From Brachybacterium fresconis (GTDB lineage Bacteria; Actinomycetota; Actinomycetes; Actinomycetales; Dermabacteraceae), in assembly GCF_017876515.1 (NCBI RefSeq), contig NZ_JAGIOC010000001.1, positions 2,294,001-2,358,000 of the forward strand: a DNA stretch of 64,000 nt. The letters are read 5' to 3'. The notes beneath the pieces are model-generated. The model had not been told where the DNA came from and made no database searches. It was given only the letters and a program-made list of their open reading frames with translations. A program made the translations under genes and the position numbers. Below, piece by piece: positions 1-9,354 of the stretch. The first letter of the stretch is position 1; each line of letters opens with the position of its first letter.

Positions 1-746
1 GCGCTGCCGCCGAGCACCGGCCAGGGCGTGAGCCAGGTCAGACGGGCCAGCGCGTAGGGCAGCGGTCCGCAGGCCGCGAGCAGGGTGAGCGCCCGACGGT
101 GCCGGCGCGTCCAGTCCCCGACCCGGCCCACAGTCCCGGAGGTGCGCAGCGCGAGCACCACGACCGCCGCCCAGACCGCGCCCTCGACGAGGACGTGGGC
201 CGTGACCAGCAGCTGCGCGGCATCGGCCAGCAGGACGGGCAGGATCGACCCCGCGACATGGCCGACCACCTCGCGGCCGACGACGAGGCCGAGCACGAGA
301 AGCAGCAGGATCCCCGCGCCGACAGCCCGGCGCGCAGGGCCTCCCCCGCGCAGCAGTGCGATGCCGCAGGCGACCACGATGACGGGCACGACCAGGGCCA
401 GGAGGTACCCGGTACCTGCCAGAGTTGTGAAGCTCGCGAATCCCAGTCCGAACAGGAGCACCTGAGCGGCGCCGACGACGGCGACGAGACGCGCGATGCG
501 CCCAGGCACCTCGTGCACGGCGAGGAGGGCGGCACCGGTGGCGACGCCGAGCAGGGCCACCACCATCTGCGCCGCGTACATCGGACCGGGTCCGATCAGC
601 GTCAGCAGCGGCGGCGGGATCGCCATCGCGGTGAGCGCGGAGGTGTCCGGCGCGAGCAGCCAGCGGATGCCGAGCCCGGCGGAGATCAGACTGGAGAGAG
701 TGGCCAGGAGCAGAAGGAGGCGGAGGGGGCGGTATGTCGTATCCAT
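1..746 (-). CDS. Integral membrane protein of unknown function, C-terminus cut by window edge
   Basis: The reading frame starts at an ATG whose complement lies at 744-746 and stays open to base 1, giving at least 248 residues. The protein begins MDTTYRPLR, then has a leucine-rich segment at about residues 8-28 and roughly six more hydrophobic segments separated by short Arg-rich turns, so it should sit in the cytoplasmic membrane. I recognise no catalytic motif and cannot name a family. No strong Shine-Dalgarno sequence is visible. The gene behind it on the same strand (AbgT type) ends 430 bases upstream, so the two need not be co-transcribed. The call of a real membrane protein is firm; the function is unknown. 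Confidence 0.75.
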   Translation of the reverse strand, partial: MDTTYRPLRLLLLLATLSSLISAGLGIRWLLAPDTSALTAMAIPPPLLTLIGPGPMYAAQMVVALLGVATGAALLAVHEVPGRIARLVAVVGAAQVLLFGLGFASFTTLAGTGYLLALVVPVIVVACGIALLRGGGPARRAVGAGILLLLVLGLVVGREVVGHVAGSILPVLLADAAQLLVTAHVLVEGAVWAAVVVLALRTSGTVGRVGDWTRRHRRALTLLAACGPLPYALARLTWLTPWPVLGGS

Positions 747-844
747 GCCTCGAGCCTCGGCCCCCGGCAGTCGTGCCGCCTCCCCCGAGCGGGTGAACCG
801 TGTCCCCCGGGCGGCGGCACCCAACCCCGATGTCCGAGGCGCGT

Positions 845-980
845 CCCGGGCGCGCGGGAGGCTCGAGCGCGCAGGAGACTCGAGCGCGCAGCTGGCCCGA
901 GCGCGCAGCTGGCCCGAGCGCGCAGGAGGCTCGAGCGCGCGGGTCGCTCGGGCGCGCAGCTGGCTCGCGACGGGCGGCCT
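845..980. repeat. 17-bp tandem repeat in a 430-base intergenic stretch
   Basis: Successive units begin at 845, 862, 879, 896, 913, 930, 947 and 964, always 17 bases apart. The core is CYCGAGCGCGCAG followed by a variable GWGG or CTGG tail. The array lies between the stop of the AbgT-type gene and the start of the membrane protein. I see nothing else supportable in 747-1176: no gene and no convincing promoter or terminator. Confidence 0.75.
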
Positions 981-1176
981 CACCTCGACCGTGCCCGGTC
1001 CCGGGATCGAGAACGTCATCTGCGGCGTCTCGCCGACCCGGGAGGCGCCCACAACGACGCTCTCGATCAGAGCGGCATCGGAACCGTCTGCAGAACCACG
1101 GCTGGGCCCAGCGCCGGGACCGCCACCGAGCCCACCGCCGTGCCCATCGCCGGAGCCGCCACCGAGGCCACCGCGG

Positions 1177-2763
1177 TCACTGCCCCAGGAAGATCCCGTT
1201 GCCCGGCCCCAGCGGCAGGTCGAAGACGAAGAAGATCGCCAGGATGATCGTCCACACGATCCAGAACGGCACCACGAAGGGCAGCATGCGCGCCATCAGG
1301 GTGCCGAAGCCCGCGCCGGGCTCGTACTTCCGCACCATGCCCAGCAGCACGATCATGTAGGGGTTCATCGGGGTGATGACCTGGGTGGCGGAGTCGCCGA
1401 CGCGGAAGGCGGCCTGGGTGAAGGCCGGTTCGTAGCCGATCAGCGCGAACATCGGCACGAACACGGCGCCCATGATCGCCCACATGCCGGAGCCGGAGAT
1501 GATGAACAGGTTCAGGCAGCTGGCCAGCAGGATGAACCCGAGGATGGCGGCGAAGCCGTCGAGCCCGGAGGCCTCGAGCCCGGCGGCGCCGGTGACCGCG
1601 ATCCAGGTGCCGATGCCGGACCAGTTGAACAGGGCGATGAAGTTGCCCAGGATGAACGCCAGCACGACGAAGGGCAGCATCTCCTTGATGGCATCGGACA
1701 TCATGCGCACCGCGTCGCGGCTGTTGCGCAGGGTGCCGACCACCGCGCCGTAGGCGACGCCGACGACCATGAAGTACGCGACCACGATGAACACGATCGA
1801 GCTCAGCAGCGGGGACTTGGGCAGGAAGCCGCCGTCCTCGTTGCGCCACGGCGAGGCGGGCATCAGGAACGCGACCAGGAATGCCGCGGTGAGCACGACG
1901 GCGCTGATCACGGCGATCAGCAGGCCCTTGTTCTCGGCCGGGCCGAGCTTGGCGCGCATGTGCTCGGAGTCGGTGGTGTCGGACTCCTCGCCGTCCTCGA
2001 CCATCTCGTCGCGGCTGATGCCCATGCGGACCAGGCGCGGCTCGACCAGCTTGTCGATGACGAAGCCGGCCACGAAGCCCAGGATGATCGAGCAGACGAT
2101 GTTGAAGAACCAGTTCGAGACCGGGTTGACGGGGGTGAACTCGTACCCGGGCAGCGCCCCCATCACCGAGGTGGTGATGCCGGCGAACAGGGCGTCCAGC
2201 GAGGTGGGGAAGATGTTGGTGGAGTAGCCGGCGCCGGCGGCGGCGAAGCCGCCCAGCAGGCCCGCCATGGGGTGGCGCCCGGCGGCCTTGAACACCAGCG
2301 CCGCCAGCGGGGGCACCACCACGAAGGCGGAGTCGGCCATGATCGAGGAGATCACGCCGACGAACCCGACTACGTAGGGCAGGGCCCAGGCCGGCGAGGT
2401 GCCGAACAGCTTGCGGATCGCGGCGCCGAGCAGCCCCGAGTGCTGGGCGATGCCGATCGCCAACAGGATCGGCATCACCGTCACCAGCGGTGGGAAGCCG
2501 ATGTAGTTCTCGCCGAGGTTGGTGGTCAGCCAGGTCATGCCTTCGCCGGTGAACAGGCCCCTGATGACGGTGGGCTCATCCGAGCCCGGCACCGTGACGG
2601 ACACGTTCCCCCAGGCCATCGCGGTGGAGACGACGCCCGTGATCGCGAAGAGGATCAGGAACAGCATGAAGGGCTCGGGCAGCTTGTTGCCCGCTCTCTC
2701 CACCCCGTTCAGGAGCTTGTCGGTGATGCCGGTCGGTGCCGGCTCGGTCGGTGCTGCGCTCAT
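1177..2763 (-). CDS. AbgT family transporter (p-aminobenzoyl-glutamate type)
   Basis: This 528-residue polytopic membrane protein belongs to the AbgT family, whose members import p-aminobenzoyl-glutamate or, in some bacteria, export antimetabolites. About 12 hydrophobic segments are spread through it; the N-terminus (KLPEPFMLFLILFAITGVVS) and the C-terminal half (GDSATQVITPMNPYMIVLL) match the family. I chose the ATG at 2761-2763 because GGAG stands about five bases before it; an in-frame ATG 30 codons upstream would add a Pro/Ser-rich stretch unlike the family. The M20 amidohydrolase gene ends 202 bases upstream on the same strand, echoing the AbgA/AbgB-AbgT pairing of enterics. The substrate is inferred from family only. 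Confidence 0.93.
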   Translation of the reverse strand: MSAAPTEPAPTGITDKLLNGVERAGNKLPEPFMLFLILFAITGVVSTAMAWGNVSVTVPGSDEPTVIRGLFTGEGMTWLTTNLGENYIGFPPLVTVMPILLAIGIAQHSGLLGAAIRKLFGTSPAWALPYVVGFVGVISSIMADSAFVVVPPLAALVFKAAGRHPMAGLLGGFAAAGAGYSTNIFPTSLDALFAGITTSVMGALPGYEFTPVNPVSNWFFNIVCSIILGFVAGFVIDKLVEPRLVRMGISRDEMVEDGEESDTTDSEHMRAKLGPAENKGLLIAVISAVVLTAAFLVAFLMPASPWRNEDGGFLPKSPLLSSIVFIVVAYFMVVGVAYGAVVGTLRNSRDAVRMMSDAIKEMLPFVVLAFILGNFIALFNWSGIGTWIAVTGAAGLEASGLDGFAAILGFILLASCLNLFIISGSGMWAIMGAVFVPMFALIGYEPAFTQAAFRVGDSATQVITPMNPYMIVLLGMVRKYEPGAGFGTLMARMLPFVVPFWIVWTIILAIFFVFDLPLGPGNGIFLGQ

Positions 2764-2910
2764 GGGGACTCCAGAGGGGGACGACGCAGTCCGCTCATCA
2801 GCGAACGGACCGGGGAACGGGTCAGGGGATGGGGTCGGTGGACAGTCGATCATTCCCGGCGGCGGCCAGCAGAGCGGGCCGGTCGCCCACCGGCCAATGG
2901 ATCAATAGGT

Positions 2911-2972
2911 CAGTCGTTCAGTCGTTCAGTCGTTCAGTCGTTCAGTCGTTCAGTCGTTCAGTCGTTCAGTCG
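2911..2972. repeat. Octanucleotide tandem array (CAGTCGTT)
   Basis: Seven perfect copies of CAGTCGTT run from 2911 to 2966, followed by six bases of an eighth. The array lies 148 bases upstream of the AbgT-type start and runs over the stop codon of the M20 gene (2966-2968), so its last copy encodes the final residues of that protein. Eight is not a multiple of three, so copy-number change at the distal end could alter the C-terminus of the amidohydrolase or the spacing to the transporter gene. Confidence 0.9.
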
Positions 2973-4333
2973 AAGAAGCCCGGCACGTCGATCGCACCGC
3001 CGGCCTCCTCGAACTCGGTGGCCATGGCGGCGGCCAACTGCGGGTCGTGCAGGGCGTCCAGCACGGTCGCAGCCAGACCGTAGGCCCCGTCGGCCGCGGC
3101 GGCGCGGGCGTCGTCGGAGACGGCCCAGGTCGCGAACTCACGGGTGTGCAGGGCGACCTCGGGCGGGGAGATCCGGATGACCGGGTGGATGCCCGGCACC
3201 CGGTAGCTGACGTTGCCGAAGTCGGTGGAGGCCGCCAGGATCGGCGAGACGACGCCGAAGGGCAGCGGGTCGCGGCCGCGGCGGCGCTGTGCGAGGACCC
3301 AGCGGCCGGTCAGCGCCTCGTTGGTGCGCACCGGCAGCGAGGGCGGGTGCTGGTCCCAGCCCACGGTCACGCCGACCCCGGCCATCAGGGCGGCGCCGCG
3401 GGCCACGTCCTCCACGCGCCCCGAGAGGTCCTTGAGGGTCTCGGGACGCTGGGAGCGCACGTACAGGTCGAGCCTGGCGTGGTCGGGGATCACGCTCGCG
3501 CGTTCGCCTCCCTCGCGGATCACGGCATGGATGCGGTCCGAGGGCGGGGTCTGCTGCCGCATCAGGCCGATCCCCTGGTACATCAGGTTCGCGGCGTCCA
3601 GAGCGTTGCGGCCCATGAACGGCTGCGCGGAGGCGTGGGCGGTGCGGCCGTGGTACTCGACGGTGAGGGTCCGACGGCCCAGCCACATCTGATCGGCCAG
3701 GTCATAGCCATAGGGGTGAGCCATCACGGCCGCGTCCAGCCCGTCGAACGCGCCCTCGCGGGCCATGTACTCCTTGCCGGTGTGGCCCTCCTCGGCAGGG
3801 GTCCCGAGGAACACGACCCGCCCCGGGACAGCCGACGGGTCGGCCTGCGCGAGCGCAGCCAGGGCGAGGAAGGCGCCCAGTCCCATCACGGCGATGACGT
3901 TGTGGCCGCAGCCGTGGCCGATACCGGGCAGCGCGTCGTACTCGGAGAGGATCGCCAGCGTCGGCGCATCCTCCTGCTCGGCACCGGCGCCACGGATCTC
4001 GGCGCGGATCGCGGTGTCCAGCCCGTGCACCCCGAGCTGTGCGTCGATGCCGTGGGCGGCGAGGACATCGACGATCGCGCGGGCGGAGCGGTGCTCCTCG
4101 AAGGCGACCTCTGGGTGCCTGCCGAGGTCGAGCATGAGCGCGGTCATCTCCGCGGCGTCCTGCTCGACCTGCGACTCGAGGCGATCGTGCAGCGCGGCGT
4201 CGGCCCCGGCGAAGGTGGAGCCGGGATGGGAGGCGGTGCGCATGGCGGCCTCCCGCTCCTCGTCGAGCTGGGCGAGATAGGCGGTGGACACCTCGGTGTG
4301 CTGCGCCTCCGGCGCCGAATGCTGGGACGTCAT
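2966..4333 (-). CDS. M20 family amidohydrolase / peptidase
   Basis: A 455-residue zinc-dependent amidohydrolase of the M20 family, which cleaves N-acyl or peptide amide bonds such as p-aminobenzoyl-glutamate or N-acyl amino acids. Seen are the metal-site motif GHGCGHN at about residues 139-145, preceded by SEYDALPG, and the catalytic Glu pair in TPAEEGHTGKE at about 181-182. A cytosolic location is expected, as there is no signal peptide. I took the ATG at 4331-4333 (MTSQHSA); a GTG three codons earlier is equally possible and neither has a clear ribosome site. The AbgT-type transporter follows on the same strand, so uptake and hydrolysis of one conjugate is the likely joint role. Confidence 0.9.
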   Translation of the reverse strand: MTSQHSAPEAQHTEVSTAYLAQLDEEREAAMRTASHPGSTFAGADAALHDRLESQVEQDAAEMTALMLDLGRHPEVAFEEHRSARAIVDVLAAHGIDAQLGVHGLDTAIRAEIRGAGAEQEDAPTLAILSEYDALPGIGHGCGHNVIAVMGLGAFLALAALAQADPSAVPGRVVFLGTPAEEGHTGKEYMAREGAFDGLDAAVMAHPYGYDLADQMWLGRRTLTVEYHGRTAHASAQPFMGRNALDAANLMYQGIGLMRQQTPPSDRIHAVIREGGERASVIPDHARLDLYVRSQRPETLKDLSGRVEDVARGAALMAGVGVTVGWDQHPPSLPVRTNEALTGRWVLAQRRRGRDPLPFGVVSPILAASTDFGNVSYRVPGIHPVIRISPPEVALHTREFATWAVSDDARAAAADGAYGLAATVLDALHDPQLAAAMATEFEEAGGAIDVPGFFD

Positions 4334-4601
4334 GCGGATCACCGTAAGGCACCGGGCGCCTCGTCCGGCTGAGCGTTGCCGCAGTTTTCCCGCGTCGTGA
4401 CATCGGCCCGGTCACCACGGAGGCTCCGCCCGCCGGATGAGGACGTACGCTCGGGGATCGCCCCCGGGGCCGTTCAGGATCGCTCGTACGCGGATCGGAG
4501 CCCCTTGCGCCGCTCGGGGCGTTCCCTGTCTCATGCAGGCATCACTCCGGCTCCCATGCGGGGCCGTCCCCTGTTCCCTCCCCCTTCGGAGAACACCTGC
4601 C

Positions 4602-5540
4602 ATGTCCGAGCTCACCGACCTCCTCGAGCCCGCCGCCATCCGTCTCGACGCGCCGGCCACGGACCGCTCCGACGCGATCCGACGCTCCGGCGATCTGCTC
4701 GTCGCCACCGGCGCGATCGATGCCGCCTACATCGACGCGATGCTGCGCACCGTCGACGAGCACGGCCCCTACATCGTGATCACCCCGGGCTTCGCGCTCG
4801 CCCACGCCCGGCCGGACGAGTCCGTCCACCGCACTGCCCTGTCGTTCCTCCGCCTGGCCGAGCCCGTCGTCTTCGGGCACGAGGCCAACGACCCGGTGCA
4901 GCTGGTGATGACCCTGGCCGCCGCCGACGACTCCGCCCATCGGGCCGCGCTCGCCGCCCTGGCAGGAGTGCTGGCCGATCCCGAGCGCCGCCGGGCCCTG
5001 GACACCGCGGAGAGCGCGCAGGAGGTGCTCGCGGTCCTGGGAGACGGGGCCACCGAGGCATCCGACGGCCCGGGCGCCTCGCACGGTGCCTCCGTAGCCA
5101 CCGGGGCCACCGGGGCCACCGGGGCCACCGGGGCCACCGGGGCCACCGGGGCCACCGGGGCCACCGGGGCCACCGACGATCCCAGCACCTCTCCCGGCGA
5201 CACCGGGCAGGCGACCCCCGCCGCGATCTCGAGCGACCCCGAGGCGATCCCCTCGAAGAACCTCCTGCTGACCGTCTGCGGCAACGGCCTGGGCACCAGC
5301 CTGTTCCTGAAGAACACCGCCGAGCAGGTCCTGGACCATTGGGGCTGGTCCTCGTATCTGAGCATCGAGGCGACCGACACCATCTCCGCCAAGGGCAAGG
5401 CCAAGGACGCCGACCTCATCCTCACCTCCGGCGCGATCGCCGAGACCCTCGGCGAGGTCGGCGTGCCCGTCGAAGTGATCGAGAACTTCTCCTCGCAGGC
5501 GGAGATCGACGCGGCGCTGCGGCGCCGCTACGCGATCTGA
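4602..5540 (+). CDS. PTS EIIA-EIIB fusion, ascorbate/galactitol-type (UlaC-UlaB-like)
   Basis: A 312-residue phosphotransferase-system protein that passes phosphate from HPr to an incoming sugar. Residues 1-150 form an EIIA domain of the mannitol/fructose/ascorbate type, with the phosphorylated His in ALAHARPDESVH (His68). Residues 218-312 form a small EIIB domain whose phospho-Cys lies in VCGNGLGTSLF (Cys226), as in UlaB. Between them is a low-complexity linker of repeated Ala-Thr-Gly. In E. coli these domains are separate proteins, so the fusion is notable. GGAG lies about ten bases before the ATG. The matching EIIC gene starts 174 bases downstream. Substrate (ascorbate or a pentitol) is inferred, not shown. 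Confidence 0.92.
   Translation: MSELTDLLEPAAIRLDAPATDRSDAIRRSGDLLVATGAIDAAYIDAMLRTVDEHGPYIVITPGFALAHARPDESVHRTALSFLRLAEPVVFGHEANDPVQLVMTLAAADDSAHRAALAALAGVLADPERRRALDTAESAQEVLAVLGDGATEASDGPGASHGASVATGATGATGATGATGATGATGATGATDDPSTSPGDTGQATPAAISSDPEAIPSKNLLLTVCGNGLGTSLFLKNTAEQVLDHWGWSSYLSIEATDTISAKGKAKDADLILTSGAIAETLGEVGVPVEVIENFSSQAEIDAALRRRYAI
5097..5175 (+). repeat. 9-bp in-frame repeat encoding an Ala-Thr-Gly linker
   Basis: Eight perfect copies of GCCACCGGG run from 5097 to 5168, with a ninth broken copy. They lie in frame within the EIIA-EIIB fusion gene and encode a flexible (Ala-Thr-Gly)n hinge at about residues 166-191. Copy-number change would lengthen or shorten the hinge without a frameshift. 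Confidence 0.92.
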
Positions 5541-5714
5541 CGCCGCTGACGCCGCTGCAGCCGCCGCTCCCCTCCGTCCCCCGACCGACCTGTCCCGCAT
5601 CTCCGCCGGGAAGATCCCCACTGCACGACCGGGCGACCATCCCGCCGGCGACGCCGTCGGCCGTCCCGTCGGCCGCCTCTGCCCCTGACCCGACCCCCAC
5701 CCCGGAGCCAGACC

Positions 5715-7289
5715 ATGAACGTGCTCGTCTCGATCGCCGAATTCCTCGTCAACGAGTTCCTCAGCGTCCCCGCCTATCTCATCGGCCTGATCACCGCGAT
5801 CGGCCTGATCGCCATGCGCAAGTCCGCCGGCCAGGTGACCGGCGGCGCCGTCAAGGCCGTCCTCGGCTTCCTGCTGATCGGTGCCGGCGCGACGCTGGTG
5901 ACGGCCTCCCTCGCCCCGCTGGGCGTGATGATCCAGGGCGCGCTCGGCGCCCAGGGCGTGGTCCCCACCAACGAGGCGATCGCCGGCATCGCCCAGGCGG
6001 AGTTCGGCGCGCAGGTGGCGTGGCTGATGATCCTCGGCTTCGTCGTCGCGATCCTGCTGGCCCGCTTCACGCCGCTGCGCTACGTCTTCCTCACCGGTCA
6101 CCATCTGCTGTTCATGGCCACCCTGATCACCGTGGTGATGGCCTCGGCGGGCATGCCCACCGTCGTCGTGGTGGTCCTGGGCGCCCTGCTGCTGGGCATC
6201 CTCATGGTCTCCCTGCCGGCCCTGGCCCAGCCCTGGACCCGGCGCGTCTCCGGCGACGACTCGATCGCGATCGGGCACTTCGGCACCGCCGGCTACATCG
6301 CCGCGGGGGCCGTCGGCCGCCTGGTGGACCGCAAGGGCACCAGCCGCTCCACCGAGGACATCAAGGTGCCCGAGTCGCTGCGCTTCCTGCGCGACTCGAT
6401 GGTCGCCACCGCCCTGTCGATGGTGCTGATGTACCTGGTGGTGGCCGTGGTCTACCTCGCCCGCGCGGGTCGCGCCACCGCTTTCGAGGCCTTCGAGGGC
6501 GGCGCGAGCGACGTGGGCAACTACCTCATGCAGTCGGTGACCCAGGGCCTCCAGTTCGGGATCGCCGTGGCCGTGATCCTCTTCGGCGTGCGCACGATCC
6601 TCGGCGAGCTGGTCCCCGCCTTCCAGGGCATCGCCGCCAAGGTGGTCCCGGGGGCGATCCCCGCGCTGGACGCCCCGATCGTGTTCCCCTACGCCCAGAA
6701 CGCCGTGCTGATCGGCTTCCTCTCCAGCTTCGCGGGCGGCCTGGTCGGACTGCTGACCCTCGGCGTGTGGCTGGGCCCCGTGTTCGGTCTGGCGCTGATC
6801 CTGCCGGGGCTGGTCCCCCACTTCTTCACCGGCGGTGCGGCCGGGGTCTACGGCAACGCCACCGGTGGCAGGCGCGGTGCGGTCGCCGGCGGCTTCGTCA
6901 ACGGCCTGCTGGTCACCTTCCTGCCCGCACTGCTGCTGAAGGTGCTGGGCACCTTCGGCTCGGCCAACACCACCTTCGGGGACACCGACTTCGGCTGGTT
7001 CGGCATCCTGATCGGCTACTCGGCGCGCGCCGGCGTGCTGCCGGGCATCGTGCTGCTGGTGGTCATCGGTGCCGTGATCCTGGGCGGCGCGATCCTCATG
7101 CAGCGCCGCGTGGTCGACGCCGGCTGGGATCCCGCCCCGGCCCGGGCACAGGCCGCCGGCGGCGCCACGGCCGCGGTCGACGCCCACCACGAGGACGGCG
7201 GAACGGGCGGCACCGCCGACCCGTCGGCCCACCCCCGGGTGGCCCCGCCGGTCGGCGCCCCCGCGCCCCCGCCGCCGCTGCGCGACTGA
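5715..7289 (+). CDS. PTS EIIC, SgaT/UlaA (ascorbate) family
   Basis: A 524-residue membrane permease of the PTS ascorbate-type EIIC family. The N-terminal order of features matches UlaA: hydrophobic start, AMRKSAGQVTGGAVKAVLGF, then FLTGHHLLFM and SIAIGHFGTAGYIA where UlaA has its conserved LTGH and FSIGHQQQ motifs. About 10-11 membrane segments follow up to residue 470. The last 50 residues are an Ala/Pro/His-rich cytoplasmic tail without clear homology. The start ATG follows GGAG at normal spacing. It pairs with the EIIAB fusion upstream to make a complete transporter; the general PTS proteins EI and HPr are not in this window. Confidence 0.92.
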   Translation: MNVLVSIAEFLVNEFLSVPAYLIGLITAIGLIAMRKSAGQVTGGAVKAVLGFLLIGAGATLVTASLAPLGVMIQGALGAQGVVPTNEAIAGIAQAEFGAQVAWLMILGFVVAILLARFTPLRYVFLTGHHLLFMATLITVVMASAGMPTVVVVVLGALLLGILMVSLPALAQPWTRRVSGDDSIAIGHFGTAGYIAAGAVGRLVDRKGTSRSTEDIKVPESLRFLRDSMVATALSMVLMYLVVAVVYLARAGRATAFEAFEGGASDVGNYLMQSVTQGLQFGIAVAVILFGVRTILGELVPAFQGIAAKVVPGAIPALDAPIVFPYAQNAVLIGFLSSFAGGLVGLLTLGVWLGPVFGLALILPGLVPHFFTGGAAGVYGNATGGRRGAVAGGFVNGLLVTFLPALLLKVLGTFGSANTTFGDTDFGWFGILIGYSARAGVLPGIVLLVVIGAVILGGAILMQRRVVDAGWDPAPARAQAAGGATAAVDAHHEDGGTGGTADPSAHPRVAPPVGAPAPPPPLRD

Positions 7290-7622
7290 GCCGGCCCGTC
7301 CCGGACGCGGGCACGGAAGCGAGCGCGGCCCTCGGCACGGCGCCTCCGCCGCGCGTCCGGACCCGGCCCGCGCCGCGCGACGGACCCGGCCTGACGAATC
7401 CGCCGGGCCGCTCCCGGACTCAGCGATGATGTCGCCCCGCCCGTCGGACGCGTATCATCAATCGGCACAGTGCATGGAGGCACACCCCGCCGCCGTCGCA
7501 CGTCCCGGCCGTCGCACGGATGCGAGACCCGCGACCCGTGCGCCGCCCGAGCCCCTGTCGGCCCTTCCCCGTCCTGACCCATCCGGCGCCGCCCGCACGG
7601 CGCCCTCCCCCGGAGGCGAACA
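7290..7622 (+). other. 333-base gap upstream of the NSS symporter; possible promoter only
   Basis: No gene is supportable here. A TATCAT hexamer at 7453-7458 could be a -10 box for the symporter gene, leaving a leader of roughly 160 bases, but no good -35 box stands at the proper distance. I found no riboswitch fold I could defend. Confidence 0.3.
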
Positions 7623-9263
7623 GTGACCGCATCCACCCCTTCCCCGACCACCGCGGGCAAGCGCGCAGACCGCGGGGCCTTCTCCGGCCGGACCGCATTC
7701 ATCTTCGCGGCGATCGGCTCGGCCGTCGGCCTCGGCAACATCTGGCGCTTCCCGGCCGTGGCCTACGAGAACGGCGGCGGCGCGTTCATCCTGCCGTACC
7801 TCGTCGCCCTGCTGACCGCCGGCATCCCGCTGCTGTTCCTCGACTACGCGATCGGCCACCGCTGGCGCGGCTCGGCGCCGGCCGCCTGGCGCCGCTTCAG
7901 GCGCTGGACCGAGTTCATCGGCTGGTGGCAGGTGCTGATCGCCCTGATCATCGCCCTGTACTACGCGCTGATCCTGGCCTGGGCGACGAACTACACGATC
8001 TTCTCGTTCGACCAGCGCTGGGGCGATGACGCCGCCGGGTTCTTCAACGAGTACACGCAGGCCCTCGGCGGGGCCGACGCCACGATCTCCTTCGACGTGG
8101 TCCCGGCCGTGCTGATCTCCATGATCGTGGTCTGGCTGGCCGTCATCGTGGTGATGGCCCTCGGCGTCCAGAGGGGCATCGCGGCAGCCTCGGTCGTGTT
8201 CATCCCGCTGCTGGTGATCATGTTCGTGATCCTGGTGGTGCGCTCGCTGTTCCTGCCCGGCGCGATCGACGGCCTCGAAGCGCTCTTCCAGCCCAACTGG
8301 GCGGCGCTGACGGATCCGGCGGTGTGGATCGCGGCCTACGGTCAGATCTTCTTCTCGCTGTCGGTGGCCTTCGGCATCATGCTCACCTACTCCTCCTACC
8401 TGAAGAAGAAGACGGACCTGACCGGTTCCGGCCTGGTCGTCGGCTTCGCGAACTCCAGCTTCGAGATCCTCTGCGGCATCGGCGTGTTCTCCGCGCTGGG
8501 CTTCATGGCCCAGGCGCAGGGCGTGGCGATCGACGAGGTCGTCACCGACGGCGTCGGCCTGGCTTTCATCGCCTTCCCCACGATCATCAGCGAGGCTCCT
8601 GCCGGCGCCGTGATCGGCGTGCTGTTCTTCGGCTCCCTGGTGCTGGCCGGCTTCACCTCGCTGATCTCCATCGTCGAGGTGGTCATCGCCGCGATCCAGG
8701 ACAAGTTCGGCCTGGCCCGGATCCCCGCGACTCTCGGGGTCTGCATCCCGCTGGCCGTGGTCTCCACCGTGCTGTTCTCCACCACCTCGGGCCTGCCGCT
8801 GCTGGACGTGCTGGACAAGTGGGCCAACGAGTACGGCATCGTCGCGGCCGCCCTGGTCTCCACGATCGTGGTCACCTACGCGGTGCGGGGACTGCCCACG
8901 CTGCGCGATCACCTCAACCTCAAGGGCACCTTCCCGATCGGGCGCTGGTGGCTGGTGTGCGTCGGCGCCATCGCGCCGATCGTGCTCGGCGTCTCGCTGG
9001 CCTTCGGCACCCGGGATCTGCTCATGGAACCGGGCAACTACGAGGGCTACCCCGGCTGGTTCGTGCTGCTGTTCGGCTGGCTGATGGCGATCGGCCTGGT
9101 GGTCGTCGCCATCGGGCTCTCCCTGATCCCGTGGCCCGCCAGGTCGAATCTGTACAAGGACGACTCCGACGGCGATCCGATCGCCCCCGAGGCCGTGGCC
9201 GGCAAGGGCCTGGTCACCACCCCGGAGGCGTCCACCCCGCACGAGCTGCGCTCGTCCGAATGA
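7623..9263 (+). CDS. Sodium-dependent NSS family amino acid transporter
   Basis: A 546-residue neurotransmitter:sodium symporter. The family fingerprint is clear at residues 24-50: FIFAAIGSAVGLGNIWRFP and then ENGGGAFILPY, the unwound TM1 and TM2 sequence that binds sodium and substrate. About 12 membrane segments follow, ending in a short charged tail. The start is GTG at 7623, with GGAGG about eight bases before it. A gene for a 35-residue MetS-like peptide begins 91 bases after the stop, as in Corynebacterium glutamicum metPS, where the pair imports methionine and alanine. Methionine/alanine uptake is therefore the best inference. Confidence 0.95.
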   Translation: MTASTPSPTTAGKRADRGAFSGRTAFIFAAIGSAVGLGNIWRFPAVAYENGGGAFILPYLVALLTAGIPLLFLDYAIGHRWRGSAPAAWRRFRRWTEFIGWWQVLIALIIALYYALILAWATNYTIFSFDQRWGDDAAGFFNEYTQALGGADATISFDVVPAVLISMIVVWLAVIVVMALGVQRGIAAASVVFIPLLVIMFVILVVRSLFLPGAIDGLEALFQPNWAALTDPAVWIAAYGQIFFSLSVAFGIMLTYSSYLKKKTDLTGSGLVVGFANSSFEILCGIGVFSALGFMAQAQGVAIDEVVTDGVGLAFIAFPTIISEAPAGAVIGVLFFGSLVLAGFTSLISIVEVVIAAIQDKFGLARIPATLGVCIPLAVVSTVLFSTTSGLPLLDVLDKWANEYGIVAAALVSTIVVTYAVRGLPTLRDHLNLKGTFPIGRWWLVCVGAIAPIVLGVSLAFGTRDLLMEPGNYEGYPGWFVLLFGWLMAIGLVVVAIGLSLIPWPARSNLYKDDSDGDPIAPEAVAGKGLVTTPEASTPHELRSSE

Positions 9264-9354
9264 TGCGGGAGGGGCGACCGTACGCGCTGCTCGGCCCGGC
9301 CGTCGCCCCTCCCCCGTCATCTCCCCCATCGACACCCTTCCGTCAGGAGTGACC

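Noticed and set aside
7426..7622. Small plus-strand gene or riboswitch ahead of the NSS symporter
   Set aside because: The 66-residue frame is Pro/Arg/Ala-rich with no motif, and I could not build a convincing conserved RNA fold by eye.
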